Assembly: GCA_009869945.1 (NCBI GenBank)
Contig: WIXG01000140.1
Span: 62,001 to 126,000 of the forward strand
Length of the DNA stretch: 64,000 nt
Source of the DNA: Mesaphorura yosii
Lineage: Eukaryota; Arthropoda; Collembola; Poduromorpha; Tullbergiidae
Reading direction: 5' to 3'
Made by a program: the position numbers and the translations under genes. Below are positions 46,174 to 59,600 of the stretch, piece after piece. The stretch's first letter is position 1. The number at the start of each line of letters is the position of its first letter. Under the pieces are notes generated by a model, which was not told the DNA's origin, made no database searches, and saw nothing but the letters and a program-made list of their open reading frames with translations.

Positions 46174-49100
46174 TACAATTACAGCAGACTGCGACTGTGA
46201 CTCGGAACAAAATTAAGGGAATTCCAGGTTCATAAAACCATGGCGTAGCGCAGGAGAAAGAGAAGAAGATAGCCACCAGGCAAGGCTTAGGCTTCGCTTG
46301 ACTTGGAAAATAACAAAATGCAATAAATTGTGTCCTCGTTTATGTCCTCGTATAAAGCATTGCATTGCACACTGCCCTACGTGCGGTGTTATTACGCTTA
46401 CGCTTTCGCTTAATAGCGGGCGTCCTCCAGCAGCGCGCCCGCTCCAGCCGTGCGTGTGCGTTGCATTTTCCAATTACCTCACATAATAATGGCCGGGTGT
46501 ATCGTACTAATGTTTGTTTGCAGTTTGTGAGCTACGCTACGTGGCGATGAGTTCATGGTTCATCGCGCAATGGGAAAGCAATGGCAATAATAACTTGTCA
46601 CATTTCTTAAGTAATGCTCCGGCCACACACGACGCCAGGCGCCAGAAGCGCCGAGTCGTGGCTTATCCTCAAGGTGGCAAATCCTCGTTATTAATGTAAT
46701 AATAAAAAGAAAAGACTAGCGTAAATTTATACATTTGGTTTGGTCACCGCTGCTGCCGCCTTCCTGTGCTCTCTTTTCTCTCGACTCGGTTCATCTTCAA
46801 CAGCTTTCCGTTAAGAAATTACTTTGTCGCCTCTTCCTTTTCCACTTTCTCTCTTCCTTCCTTCCTCTACTCGTATTTCGTATTTGTTTGGTATCACATT
46901 CACCATTCACGTGGTACGTGGATAATGAAATAAAATTCCCATGCCGTGCCTGTGTTTCGCATTTCTCGAGCCAAGAAATGCGAATGCATCTCTCCACAGC
47001 AGCGCGAACGCAAACGTAAAGGAGACTGGTTGAGTGGAAGGTGTTGCTGGATGCTGGAAAGCAGCCTTTCATACGCATCTGTGCCTGGCTGAATTGTGCT
47101 TGGCACAGTTGGAAAGTGTAATGGAATCATATTAAGCAACCTGATGAATTGAACAATAACCTGCCCTGTCGGAGTCGGAAAACACCAACAAAGCGGAACG
47201 AAGCTCTCACTCTTGCCTGTCCTGACAAATTCATTGCTTGCAGGGCAGGCAAGAACTGTACATGAAATATACACGAAATCGTACACGAAATGAATCCGAC
47301 AGGGCAGGGCAGTGAAAAGCGAGCATGCACAGTCGAGCGTCGAGAAAGTCTGAGTAAATTTCTGTTTGTTTACTGGCAGGGAGAAACGAACTTTAAACTA
47401 AGCTGCTGCTTCCCGAAGCAGGCTCGTTTTGCGTTGTACTCGTCAGGATTCAGCACACCGATTTCGAATACGATTCGAGCAACGAGCAACTTTCTCGAGC
47501 AGCCTCCTCATTTCTCTCTCGTCTCTCGTCAAGTGCTCGACTTGACTGGCTTGGCTTGGTCGGGTCGAAAGCAGTTTCAGCATTTCTGTTCAACAACACA
47601 AAAGCGAAAGCAAGCACACCTTTCCTGCCTGCCTGCCTTAAGCCGTCCATGTTGATGGACTTTGTTCTTGTTCTTTCACGGTGTTAATTCGTTGCCTGCC
47701 TGCGGATGAAGATGACGGACGGACGGGTAGACATTCACTTGCATTTCATTCTGGAGAGAGGCAAAATGCGAAATACAAAATATAAAATACGGCTAGAAGC
47801 TGTAGAATTCTTTAATGCGTGAAAAATGGCAATGGGAAAAGTTTCCTGCCCATCTTGAACATTTTATTGTTGTTTTTTAAATTTTATGCACTCCACACGG
47901 GTATTCCAGTGATTTTAATTCGTCAAGCGAGAGTTCGCGACGACGACTCCTGGCTTTCTGCTTCTGCTTTTTGTGGAACTGCTATTTGCTTTACTTTGTG
48001 CTTCGTTCTTGGGGTTTCCGAGAAAGTTTTCCGACGACGAAAGTCATTCTCCATTCGCATTCGTGTTATTATTGTTGTTTCACCACAATGGTAACCAATA
48101 AAGATGAACCCCATCGGGCTCTTTTATGCCGAGTTTTTATTCTCTGCCCTGCACTGCACTGCTTCATGAGAAAAAGAAACCTCATTTTGCTTCCTTTGTA
48201 GCATTCGCGTATGCATATGCATGGAGACAATTTCCGCCGTCGTCGCTGCGTTCTGCTGTTCGCATTCGCAGAACTTTCGCTTTCGCTTTGATTTCAACGT
48301 TTCATTCCAGCAACAGCCGCCACAGTTCTTTGTTTCCTCTCCGTCCCATATTTCTTGCGTCTCTTTCCTTTCTCCTTTCTTCTTTTCACCGTCACCGTGC
48401 GAATAATCTCTAATCTCGTGTCTGGCGTTGTTCTTTTTTCGTTTCTTCGTATCGCAGCTAAGCGCAGCGCAGGTGAGAGGATTCACTGTGCATTCTGCGA
48501 TCGCAGCGATGACTCAGAACAGGAACCAAATCCATACGCGTACGCATATTCTATTCTATTTCAAAGCATAGCATGGCATGGAGTCGGCAGACAGGCAGTG
48601 GAAGCAATGACGGAGAAAGGAAGGAGCGACAAGAGACTCATAGCCAAAGTACATAAAAAACAGTCGAGTCGTAGAGGAGTAGATTTGGAGTTGGAGTTCC
48701 TGTGTAAGGCAAAGCGCGGCCGAGGAGATTCCCCTCCTCACCCAAATCGATCTCCTGTGCCTGTGGATGCTATGCATGAGGTAAGAGATGTGGGGCTAAA
48801 TTGCATGCTGGAGCTGGAGCTGGAGCGGGTTCTCACAATGCAGGGCATGAGGAAGGAAACGTACATAGCCAAGTGTAATGGAAGGTAGCGCCCGTGCAGC
48901 GCAGAACACGCATACGCACGAACGAGAGAAAGTGGAGACGGAGAGAAGACAGATTCACAACAATCGAACAGAATACAGAATGATATCTCTTTCGTGAGGT
49001 TGCATAACACTGCTGCTGCCCTGCTGGAGCTGCTGGATAGAATTGCACAAACACAGCACACGCCGAGCCGAAGAGAAGACGTGCACGGCCGAATAAACGA

Positions 49101-50103
49101 GCGAGCCACAGCCAGCAATATTTCCAACGAGCATTCACCCGTTCACTTCGAAGAAACAAGAAACTGAGGAAGATAGATTCACGATTCACGATTCTACGAT
49201 TCGACAGACTATAAATTCAATCTTTCTTGTTTCTGAGCCCAGTGCAGTGCCACCGTCACAGTCGCGACCCTCCTTCGTCCGTCTGTCGTGTCTTTGTGAA
49301 GTGGAAGTGAGCATGAGCACATGTGGACAGGAAATGGAAATATAAACAAAAATTCCTGAAAAGTGGAATCGCTCGACTTCTATATTCGCTCATCTGTGAC
49401 AATTCGAGTGAAGTAATTGCAACGTGAAACTACGACGCGACGGGGCAAAGGTCAAGTTGTTCTTCAGACGAGGAAAGCACTCCACCTTGGAATTCGTCGT
49501 TCGTCCTGGATCTTGTTTTAGTCAACAAGACAGTGAAGGAAACCTGATAGCAAGACGAAGGAAAGGACGGCAGGAGAAATTCTGGAACACTTTAAAAAGT
49601 TGTTGTACGAAGAATAGACAACAGGCAACAGCAGAAAGTAAACGTCCCAGAAGGGATTTTGAACAAAAGATTAAATGTTATTAGACTGTGTCTAAGAAAC
49701 TTCTTTTGTGCTGCTGCTGCGGGCAACGTTCAGGTCGCAGTCGCAGGTGAGTGAAAGCGACCTGCACCCAGAGAAAGTACTGTGCTGTGTCCTGTTTGTG
49801 TTCTGTAAGTAATACGAAATTTAATTAATAATTAAACCTAATCTCTACCAATAACACTCGTCCTGTTTGCCTGCTCAAAGAAATCGCAATCGTGGTCGTG
49901 CGTCTTTGCTACTGCTTTTGTGGATCTTCACATTTAGTAAAATTGCCTGCGTGCCAAACTCCAGCTATCGTTAACATCCGCTTCATGTGTTACGATGCAA
50001 TAATGGCCGCTTAAGAGTTTTACAGACTCCTTTTATGGTGATCGTCAATCGTCAACACGACTGTCGTGCCATTATCCTCATCGTCAGCCTGGCATTCGGC
50101 GCC

Positions 50104-50160
50104 CGAATTACGAATACGAATTACGAATACTAATTACGAATTGCTGAATTACGGCATTAT
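50104..50160 (+). repeat. Imperfect GAATTAC/GAATAC tandem words
   Basis: Successive copies of CGAATTAC, CGAATAC and CTAATTAC over about 55 bases. Simple-sequence slippage is the likely origin. Confidence 0.55.
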
Positions 50161-50330
50161 CGAAGTACGACTCCTCGAAGAATGCATGCACGAGGGTGAT
50201 TCAGTAATTCTGTAATCAATTGCAACGCAAAACTCCCACCGATCGACAGCGACAACCCAAATTGTCATTGTCATTGCCGTTTCGATTGCTGTCGTTCGTC
50301 CTCAATAATTTCAGACTCTGAAAAGCGACA

Positions 50331-50346
50331 CGACGACGACGACGAC
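50331..50346 (+). repeat. CGA trinucleotide microsatellite
   Basis: Five uninterrupted CGA units, directly after CGACA. Confidence 0.7.
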
Positions 50347-50636
50347 TTGTAATTCGGATTTCGATGCACGACGACCAACTCTCAAGCAATATCAATAAAA
50401 TTTAATTATGGAGAGCAATCCGAGTTGCTCGACGACGGAGACTTGACGACTGCTCACGCCTTCCGCCAAGGAAGACAAGAAGACCCACTCACCTGCTGCG
50501 CCTGCTCTGCTCTGCGTTTATAAGATAAAATCTCCGTGCTCTAATTTGCGTCTTGCGTGGAGAACTCGAGCACTTCGTCTCCTCGAGCATCTGACGATCT
50601 TCAGTTCTGATAAGAAGACCTCCAAACTTCTGCGTA

Positions 50637-53600
50637 ATGGCTGCGATTTCTGCAACAATTCTTCTGCGTTTGGTTCTCTTCGTCGCGTTCAATTCCTGCT
50701 CTCAGGTTTCTGGAGCCGGCCAAGGTAAGCCCCAAGCCAAGCCTGATGTAATCCTAATCGTATTTTCGTATTTGGGAGTTAAGCTGCTTGAATTTGTGAG
50801 CAAATCGTTTAAAATCCTAAAACCTTCTTTGTGGTTGGATTTCAGATGCGGATTACTTCCTCGATGATTATTTCAACAACCTCAACAAAGTGGATCTAGG
50901 TAAGAGTAAGAAGCGTCTTTCTTTTCTCTTTGAGGTGCAGCCACTCTAAATGCCTCTCGGGCATTACCCTGAAATATTAATTCACGATCGAAGAGCGGAT
51001 TTGAAAAACATGCAGTCGTAGTAAATCGACCGGAACTCAAACTCAAACAGGCAGGCAGGCGCTTGGCGCCTGGTCATTTTTCTCGTTTGCCAATGACAAT
51101 CGGACTTTCCGCATTTTTCACTCTCCGCCACATTCAAAATCGGCAGAAGCAAGCTTGGTTTGGCAATGGGAACGAATTGGCTTGTCACTTAATTGGACCA
51201 TTTCAGAAGAAGCCAAGAGACGAGACAAGTTTCGTTTTGTGGTTGCTTTCTTTCAAAATTTGATGTTTACTGATGGAACTTGCTAACGCTCGCTGGAGGC
51301 TCGGCCGATTCGTGGAGAGGTCGAGTTGACATGCAGCCAAGTTCAATGGTTTGTTTGACAGTTGTTTCTGCCCTTTTCTTCTTTTGGCAATTCCTCATGT
51401 CCTGCTTTATCGTTTTCGTGGACAGTTGAGAAATTCGCATTCGCATTCGCGTCGTCGCAGTCGCACGGCTCGTTAACAGTAATAAAATGTACCGAAGACA
51501 CAATTTAGCTTCCTCCTTTTTATTCTTGGGTGCTTCTGTTCATTGTGCTCTCGGAGATTCAGTCTCTTCAATGACTTCCTGCGCCCTGACATGCCGCATG
51601 CCGTTACCGTTGCCGTCGTGTCTGGTGGACTCGCATATCGCATTTGCCATTCATTCGTATAAAAATGCTATACCTTCATTTGTTCGGCTGTCTAAACTTC
51701 GCTGGCGCAGTCCCTGTCGGCCTAATCAGCGTCTTCATATTTTGCCTCGACTCGACTGGCCATTTGAATTGCATTAAAATGTTTGCCCAGAAAATAATAT
51801 TTATGCGCGGTCGCCGCAGAAACCTTGGACTCCTCTCTCTGTTTACTTTCCCTAATATTTTTGAGCAAGAAAAATAAAGTTTGGAAACCGAAATTCCAGG
51901 CAGAAGTTTTCTAAAACGACGACGACGAGCAGGCGTAATGATGATGCTGATTCGACTCCGTATTGGTTTCAATTTCATAGCGCACTTGAATTGAAGCGAG
52001 AGAAGTGAGAAATCATGTAAGTGAGCGTGTCGTGGCCTTCTGCTCCCAATTTGAGAGGACTTGAAACCTGAAGTGAAGTTGTGAAGTTTGTGCGTTTTGC
52101 GTTGTGCCCCGCAGACGCAGCAGCAGCAGACAACTCGCACTCGGAAGAAAGAAACTTGTTAACTTTTGGGTGGGTGCTCCAACCAACTTTCCATGCCGCA
52201 TTCTGCTCTGGGATCCAAAATGGTAAAGATACGAACACGCCTTGTTGTAATACAAATGATATGTCGAATGTCGATAATGCGAGATCGTTCGTCTTGCTTG
52301 AGATTGAGACACGACAACTCAGAAAGAAGAAGAAGACTCCTTGTCTAATATTAAATGTACACACGGCACTTTGTCATGTGCACCCAGCGAGCTAGAAGAT
52401 TCGGATTCATGACGTTCTTAAAGAGAAGCAGCATAGCGGACTATAGAGTTGTGTATCTATAGTCATAGCGGAGTATTCAAGTGGCCATAGCCTAATCAGA
52501 CACAAAATTACACGGCACGGATGAGCAATTTCGTGCCTTCTTTAGTGCTCTGCTCGAGCTGGCGTTATCTGAATCGTTCTAGTTCGGAGCTCGAAAGAAA
52601 GGAGAGACGCGAGAAAATTGAGTGTACGCAAGTATGGTGATGACGTCTTCATCTCGCACTCGCACGCTTCCTCACCGCGTGGCGGTGTCGCCAGGCAGCC
52701 AGGCTCGGGTGCGACGCACCCGCACCTGTGATTCAGCAGCCCCACATTTTCCAGTGTTTACTTATTAGTCTGCCACGCGTACATACTTTCCCTGCTTTAA
52801 AACGTGTACGCATGAATTTGGTAGGAATTACGAAAGTGGCACGGCATAAGTGCAATGCACACAAATACAGATCGCTCATCAAATACACGAAATATGCTGT
52901 ACGTACGACACGACACGACTTGTAGATGTTAATGTTATTCTATCCTCGAGTTCGATGCTGAACATTGAAAACTGATGAAGAAAGCGCCAGTATCAGCGAG
53001 GAACGCTGCGGTTCGGTTCGGGCGAATGGCACGGCACAAAAAGTTTGAGCGAGTGAACGAGTTTCTCTTTCTGTCTGCTTCTCTGCTTTCGCTTTCTCCC
53101 ACAATTCATCATTTGCTTGTACCTTGTATGCTCCTCTCTTCCATTTGGAAAGAAAACACGATAAACTTTGACATTTCTCTTCCTGAGCCTGCCCTGCCTC
53201 TGCCGAATTTGTGAAAGATTCGAATGCCATACTGAATTCGCAATGGCGAATTTCCCACTCACTCGACTACTGACGAGTAGCAATTATTTACGCAAGCGCT
53301 AACCAGAAATAGTGCATGTAAAGAATTTAATAACCGAGCCGGGCAATGAACAGCGGTTTTTCCAGTGTAAAATTATGAATTTGGAGAACAAACTTTTGTG
53401 GTCTGCCGTTTCGTTTCGAATTTCTTTCAAATTTATTTATGAGGTGGAATAAACTATGCAAAATGCAGCAGTGCCTTACGCGTCTACTTTTACTAAACTT
53501 TGCCCTGTCACACTGCGCGAGTGCAAAAATTAATTTCTGTTCCGACACTTCATAATTATGTCACAAACCTGGAGCCAAAGCGAACCGAGCCGCCTTTCGC

Positions 53601-56600
53601 CTGCGTCTGCCTTTGCGGTCTCCTCGTCCAAATGAGAATGAAGTGGCACACATTTTGTTTAATTTGGTAAACTCGTTTAGCAGTTTAGCGTTGCTGATGC
53701 GAATGCATGCATGCGATACAAACAAGATGTGCGAATAAGTCAATTAATGGTCGTGTGGCAGATACTTTGAATGCGGCACTGGCGAATGCGAATTAAACCT
53801 TTTTGTGGTTCGTTTCGCTCCATTTCACAAGACCGACCAAAGGCTACGGCTAATTCGGTCGTCCAATTAAAAATACCACAAATTCCCCATTCCACAGGCA
53901 AGCAACTGAATCAGGCAGGCTTCAGTCTCTCTCGTGTCTCGTCCGTAATTGTAATTGCCTCAGCCGTAATTGTGCGCAGGCACGCATGGATGCGTGTCGA
54001 CATTTATCACAAGACAACTCCATTCATTTGAATCAGACTCGTTCGCCATTGCCTTGCGTGAGCTCTTCATCTTCTCCTCCAGCTCCAGCTTTGTTTTGTT
54101 AATTACATCAAGCGTGATGCGTGCATTTCGCACTTCAAGTTGAGCCAGGCCAAAATTACACAAGCTGCTTAGCTGCTTTTCTCCATGAACACTGCAGTAA
54201 AAGTAGCAGAAAAACAAATTTGTGTAATTGCCCACGCTCAGAGCACAGATTCCAGTCTCGTACACGCAACTCGAGACTGCGCAGGCAAATTTCACTCACG
54301 GAATAAAAATGAGAGTCTGTTCCGAGGTTTTTAATGAAGCCTGGCGCAGCTTTCACACTTTTCATTCACAGCAGCTGTAATTCCAACAAAAACAAAGCAC
54401 GAGTGTGCTTTAATGTGTTGCTTTCATTCATGATTTACACTTATTGCTCTTGTTTGTTGCAGGCGAGGTGGACCGGCTACTGCGGACCTATCCCGTGAAT
54501 CAGGAGCTGGTCCGGAGCTCCGGAGGTCAGCACTATCAGCTAGTGAACGTGGTCCAGTTCCGCCACCACCAAACCATGGGGCTCTCCACGAGGGAGGGGA
54601 CGACGAAAGGCCCCAGGGCCCAGGCGCAAGTGATGCAGGCCACCCAGCAACAACCACGAGTAAGCAAATAAACAGACAGACTAGAGACTTCAGCGTGTAA
54701 AGCGAAAGCAAAAGTGGGAGTGATGATGAGACTAAATACATTAGACAGGAAGGAAAAGTTTACAAGACACGACACGACATGACAGGACAAGCCAGTGTAT
54801 TAATTTGAGTTGGTTTACGCATGCACGAAGCGCCACGCGCCACGCCGTTTTCTGGCCGTGCCGTAAATGGGCCGGCATTCGTCTGTCGCAGTCGCAGCAG
54901 TCGAAATGATGATGGTCGTAATAATAATGTTAGCGTTACATGCTCGCTCATCATCATTTCTCGATGATGAGCGGGTAGCATGAAACATGGCTCTCGCTCG
55001 GCCGAGCGAGCGCATTATTCAACCTCTCACCTTTCACTTTCAATTTGCACCGGGCAAATTCACGCTCGAGATGAGAAAGTTCGATGTTTGAAGCTAAACC
55101 CCAGTCCAGCAAGCAATACAATGCAATGCACAGAAAAGAGAAAAGGCGAGGTTTGCCGTTGCCCGCTGTCGGAAACGTTTTTGAGGTCAGGAGCGGTTGA
55201 ACACGAAGACGAGACAGAACAGAGAAGAGACGAGCTGCGAGATTGATTTTTCTGGCCTTCTTTGTTCCCAGAATAGACTCTAAATGAATTACGCGTTTGT
55301 ACGGCGCGGCAGGCACATTAAAGAACAGATTTCTTGTCTATTCGTGCTCCGTAATGAATTTATAAAGGAGTTTGCTGCACAACCAATAGCAAGCAAGGCA
55401 AAGCGCATTTTCTCATTAGCCAAAGACAAAGGCTGTTTGTTTTGTAAACCACTCGCAAAAACTTAAAAATGCCAATCCTGATTTGAATGTTTTGCATTGC
55501 CTATTGCGTTTGCAGGCCGGGAAGCACTTTCATCGCACTTCGTTTCTGATCCAAGCCTTCAATCACAAATTCCGACTCGTGCTGGAACTGAACCCGACCC
55601 TCATCGCGCCGAACGTAATTCAGAAGCATATTCTGCGGGAGGAGGTGATCCAGCGGGAGCGGACCGAATTGGAGATGTGCTACTACCACGGCATCGTGGA
55701 GGGCCTCGAGTGGTCTGCCGCGGCCGTGCGGACCTGCAACGGACTCTCCGGAATTATTCATATGGGAAAGTAGGTCCACCACCATCTTTGTTTCACATTG
55801 CATTTGCATCATGTTCTTTTTTTATTCACAGTGAAACATTCATAATTCACCCCTTCTACGGAGGAGACCTCTCTGTAAGAAACACACTTTCTCCTCGCTT
55901 TCTTCACTTTCTCCGTCGCATTTGCATTTACATTTGTATTTGTAAGCGAGTGCTCGTACTGCATACAAATGTGAATGCTACGAGTGGCGAATTAATGGCT
56001 AATGGGCCCGTAATGCGTGCTGCGTAATCGAGACGACAGACAGTAACATGAAACACGACTTCCGCGCCGCGCCAGAGCTCCGAGGAGCAGAGGAGCCCCG
56101 AGGGTCTGCTGCTAGTTCCTCGTTGCCTGCTGCTCACTGCTTTACTTTGCTGTAACTGAAACAGAAGCTAATTATTAATGAAAGGCAGGCGAGGCGTTGT
56201 GGGACACGACAAAGACACGATGTCGGATGTCGACACGATAAACCCATGAAATATGCACAAATGAAGAGGACAAAAGTCAAACTCAAAACCCGCAGTAGCC
56301 TACGCATTTTCGCCAGTTGAATTCAGTCGGGCAGGAGCATGGCAATAGTTGGCATTGATCAAGTTCCTCTTTGCTTTGCCTTACTCGTTTAATAGTTCAT
56401 CGTCCTCCGATGCGTTTTTACCTACTAGACACCCGCCATTGCCGTTGCAGAAATGCAGAAATACAGAACTTTCAACTGGCAGTGTGAGGAAGTGATGCCA
56501 TAAGTCTCAGTTTTGAAAACCCCATTTTTTAAGCCCAGCATTCCAGGCAGAGCAGCAGATAAAACTGGATCGAGAACGTTAATTCGATCTCTCCACTGAA

Positions 56601-59600
56601 CCCATTTTTACGCGCTCAGAAGTGGAAAAAGATGATTAAGAGTCCTCCGAGGAAAAGTGGAGAGAAATTTTATTTATAGTCGTCAATCTTCCAGCCAGCC
56701 AGCCAGCTAGGGCTTTCTCGTCCTTATTTGCCATGTCTTCTATTCATTACATTCATCCCTCCAGCACAAAATTCTCCTCTGCCTACCCAGCCAGAGCCAG
56801 AATCTTCTTTCCTTTTACATTTCTCAGAATTCGTTACAAATCGCCAAGTAAAGCCTACGCTGGCGTGGCCTGGCTTAGCCTTTTTCGTTTCCATCGACAG
56901 GATGTTGGACTTCTGCTCTGCTCTGCCCGCTTGCGGAAGATTGAGAAATAAATCGGAGTGATACGTCAGGTGCAGCGTGGATAAATCCTAATCGAACGAA
57001 TAAATCAAAGGCACTCGGCACGCACAGTGTGCATTTTCGTATGATAATCGGGCGGGTTCAAAGCCAAAGCCAATTAATGCAATGCAGATTCAATTTATTC
57101 ACGGGCTCCTTTGCCTTTTTTTCCCCTTAGCACAAGCATCCGCACGTCGTGTTCGAGGCGAAGGCGATCGGGAAGCAAAGCTGTGGGAACCGCCGAGTTT
57201 TCGAGGACAACATGCCTTCTGGGATGAGTTCAATCAACGATAATGGCCGCAAACTCGAGGACAACTCGCCCAAGTATTTCGTCGAGCTCGCACTTCTCCT
57301 CGACAAGGCAATGGTACGTACGCCAATCCGAATTCGAGCTCTTTGCAATTTGTAATTTGCATTGTTCCAACTCCAACCATCTTTCTCTTCTCTCTTCTTT
57401 TCTGCCTGCCTGGAGTAGTTTGACAAGCGAAATGGGTCCACGAGACTGCAGGTCGTCCATGACGCTCTCCAAATTGTAAACATTGCAGATTTGGTAAGGA
57501 AAAGGAAAAGAAAAGTTTTAAGTGTTAATGCAACCAGACGCTTTTGTTTCGTCCCCGCTCAATCTTCATCGCTCAATTCTCGAGCGGGCAGGCGAATAGG
57601 CGAGTATGACAAACTTGCCTGCAAAGTTTGTCAGCCTGCCTGGCTCGTGGTCGTGAATAATTTGCGTGAATGGTGAATTGAATTGTTTCTTTGCAGTACT
57701 ACCGGAAACTGAGCACGGCCATTTCGGTGGTGTACGTCGAGACGTGGCTGAGCGAAAACCACTTGGAAGTGGATCCTATCGATGACCTCCGCAAGACGCT
57801 TGTGCGCCTCACCGACATTTACGGTAAGCGCCCGAATCGACGGCGGAATGATTGTAGATTGAACGAACGAGCACGTGGCGGGAAAAGTGGATCAAAGTGA
57901 TAAATTGAATTCACGGAAAATGTGATTTGATTAAGAAACTCAAACGCCAGAATCGCTTTTCGTTTTCGCCCGTTGTAATCTCTCGCTCGCGCTGAACGAG
58001 AAAGTTTGCACTTTTGCTGCTGAGCGCTGCCAATTTTTCATATTCTTACTCACGAGTTTGATGGAGCGCTGTGCCAGGCGTGACTGCTGAGGCTGCTGAC
58101 GTCAGGCGTCAGGCGTCAAGCGTCGGGCGAATCGAGTTCAAGTCCTTGAATACAAATAAAAGTGCGTAGCGTTCTGTGTTCTGCGTGCGCTGTGCTCGGA
58201 GGAATCGAATCTGGCAATTGGTAAACTTTTGTTGTGCTATTCTGTGCGTAATTTGTTGTGATTCGGTTTTCTGCTCTCTGTGTTTGCAGGACCAAGAAAC
58301 TTATTCACTGTCAACAAAGACTCGACGATGCTCCTGAGCGGTATCGCTTTCTCCGAGTCCGGAATGAGCGTTCCCACGAGCATCTGCACCTCCAAAGCCA
58401 TGGGCGTCGTCCACGACGTCACGAGTAAGTCCGTTTCCGCCTTAAATCTATTTATACACACACGGCTTAAAACTAATTACCAGCACAGCAATTACTCATT
58501 CATTCGATTTCAAGCTTTCAAGTTGAACTGATAAAATGAAATTAAACTTACGTTCGCTCGATTTCCCCTGCCTGCCAGGAGTTTAATTTGCAAACACAAC
58601 TTTAACGGCCGACTGAAAATAAAATTTAGACAGAAAATCAAATTTATTGTTTGAGTCGGAAAAGAAACTCAACCGACCAACTCCCACGTTTCCCACAAAC
58701 TCGACATTCACGATTTTATTTGCCTGTGCGCTGAATCCAATCTTCCTGACTCGACTTTACTCGACGACTTGCTTGCTTCTGTCCTAATCCAAAATTGGTT
58801 GTTATTTAAATGCGAACAGCGAAATTCGAAATGCGAAAACCACAAAGCGGCATAGCGGGAAAGTGTTTACTATTCTGAATTCTATTTTTATACGTGTTTC
58901 AGTTTACCAGCCGCACATCACCGGTGTGGCGCTAGCGCACATGATTGGCCACAACCTGAACATGGCTCACGACGTTGAAAGTGAGTTCTGGACAGCTCAG
59001 GGCGAGCAAACAATTTGGACAATTTCAATTGTTTCTTTTTAATTTCGCCATTTCGCATTTCGCAGATGACCAGTGTCACTGTCCGTCGTGGTACGGGTGC
59101 ATCATGAACGAGAGCATCGTCGGCCAGGGTGGAATCCAGCCGTACATGTTCTCCGACTGCTCTCGGCGCGCCTACTTCAGCTCGATGAACAGCGGCCACG
59201 CCATGTGTCTGATTAATCGCCCCAACCTCGTCACTTCGGTAAGCAACGCAAAGTCGTCTAGTCGCCTTTTATTACGTGCCGTGCGAGCGCGCTTGTCAAA
59301 TCACAATCACACGTGAGCGTGTGGCGTACGAGAAATGATTGCAAGAGAAAGCAAATCTCGGGAGAGGAGAAAACAGTAAGAAAGTAATCTGAACCTGCCC
59401 TGCCAAAGCCAAGCTAGAAGAAGGAGCAGAGACGGTCGGGTCGGGCAATAATCCTGTCGAATAAACACACATAAAAATACCACAGAAGTGACTGTGAAAC
59501 AAGAACAAAGAAACTCCGAAGCACCGCCGACTCCGCCGAAGTCGCAGCACTTGAAGAAAGCTCTGCGGAAATTTGATTGAGATTTTATAAAGATTAATGC

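Larger units (their letters stand above)
45872..50636. other. Gene-poor region upstream of the ADAM gene
   Basis: Contains the Gln/Pro-rich gene 3' flank and, at its right end, the ADAM 5' UTR. The open frames at 48355-48888 and 49424-49684 lack an ATG at their starts and show no family. Low-complexity tracts occur at 46735-46880 (pyrimidine-rich), 50104-50160 (GAATTAC/GAATAC words) and 50331-50346 (CGA repeat). Confidence 0.4.

Noticed and set aside
47628..47640. CCTGCCTG/CAGGCAGG words here and in many spacers (5670, 6562, 28652, 51051)
   Set aside because: Widespread simple-sequence bias in this genome; no array structure and no CRISPR-like spacing.
48355..48888. 177-codon open frame in the gene-poor region
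   Set aside because: Opens without an ATG and has mixed basic low-complexity content unlike any family I know.
49424..49684. 86-codon basic open frame
   Set aside because: No ATG at its start and no domain; probably non-coding sequence or part of an untranslated exon.
58120..58145. TTCAAGTCC and similar words resembling a tRNA T-arm (also near 41611)
   Set aside because: No matching acceptor, D-arm or anticodon arm could be found around them.
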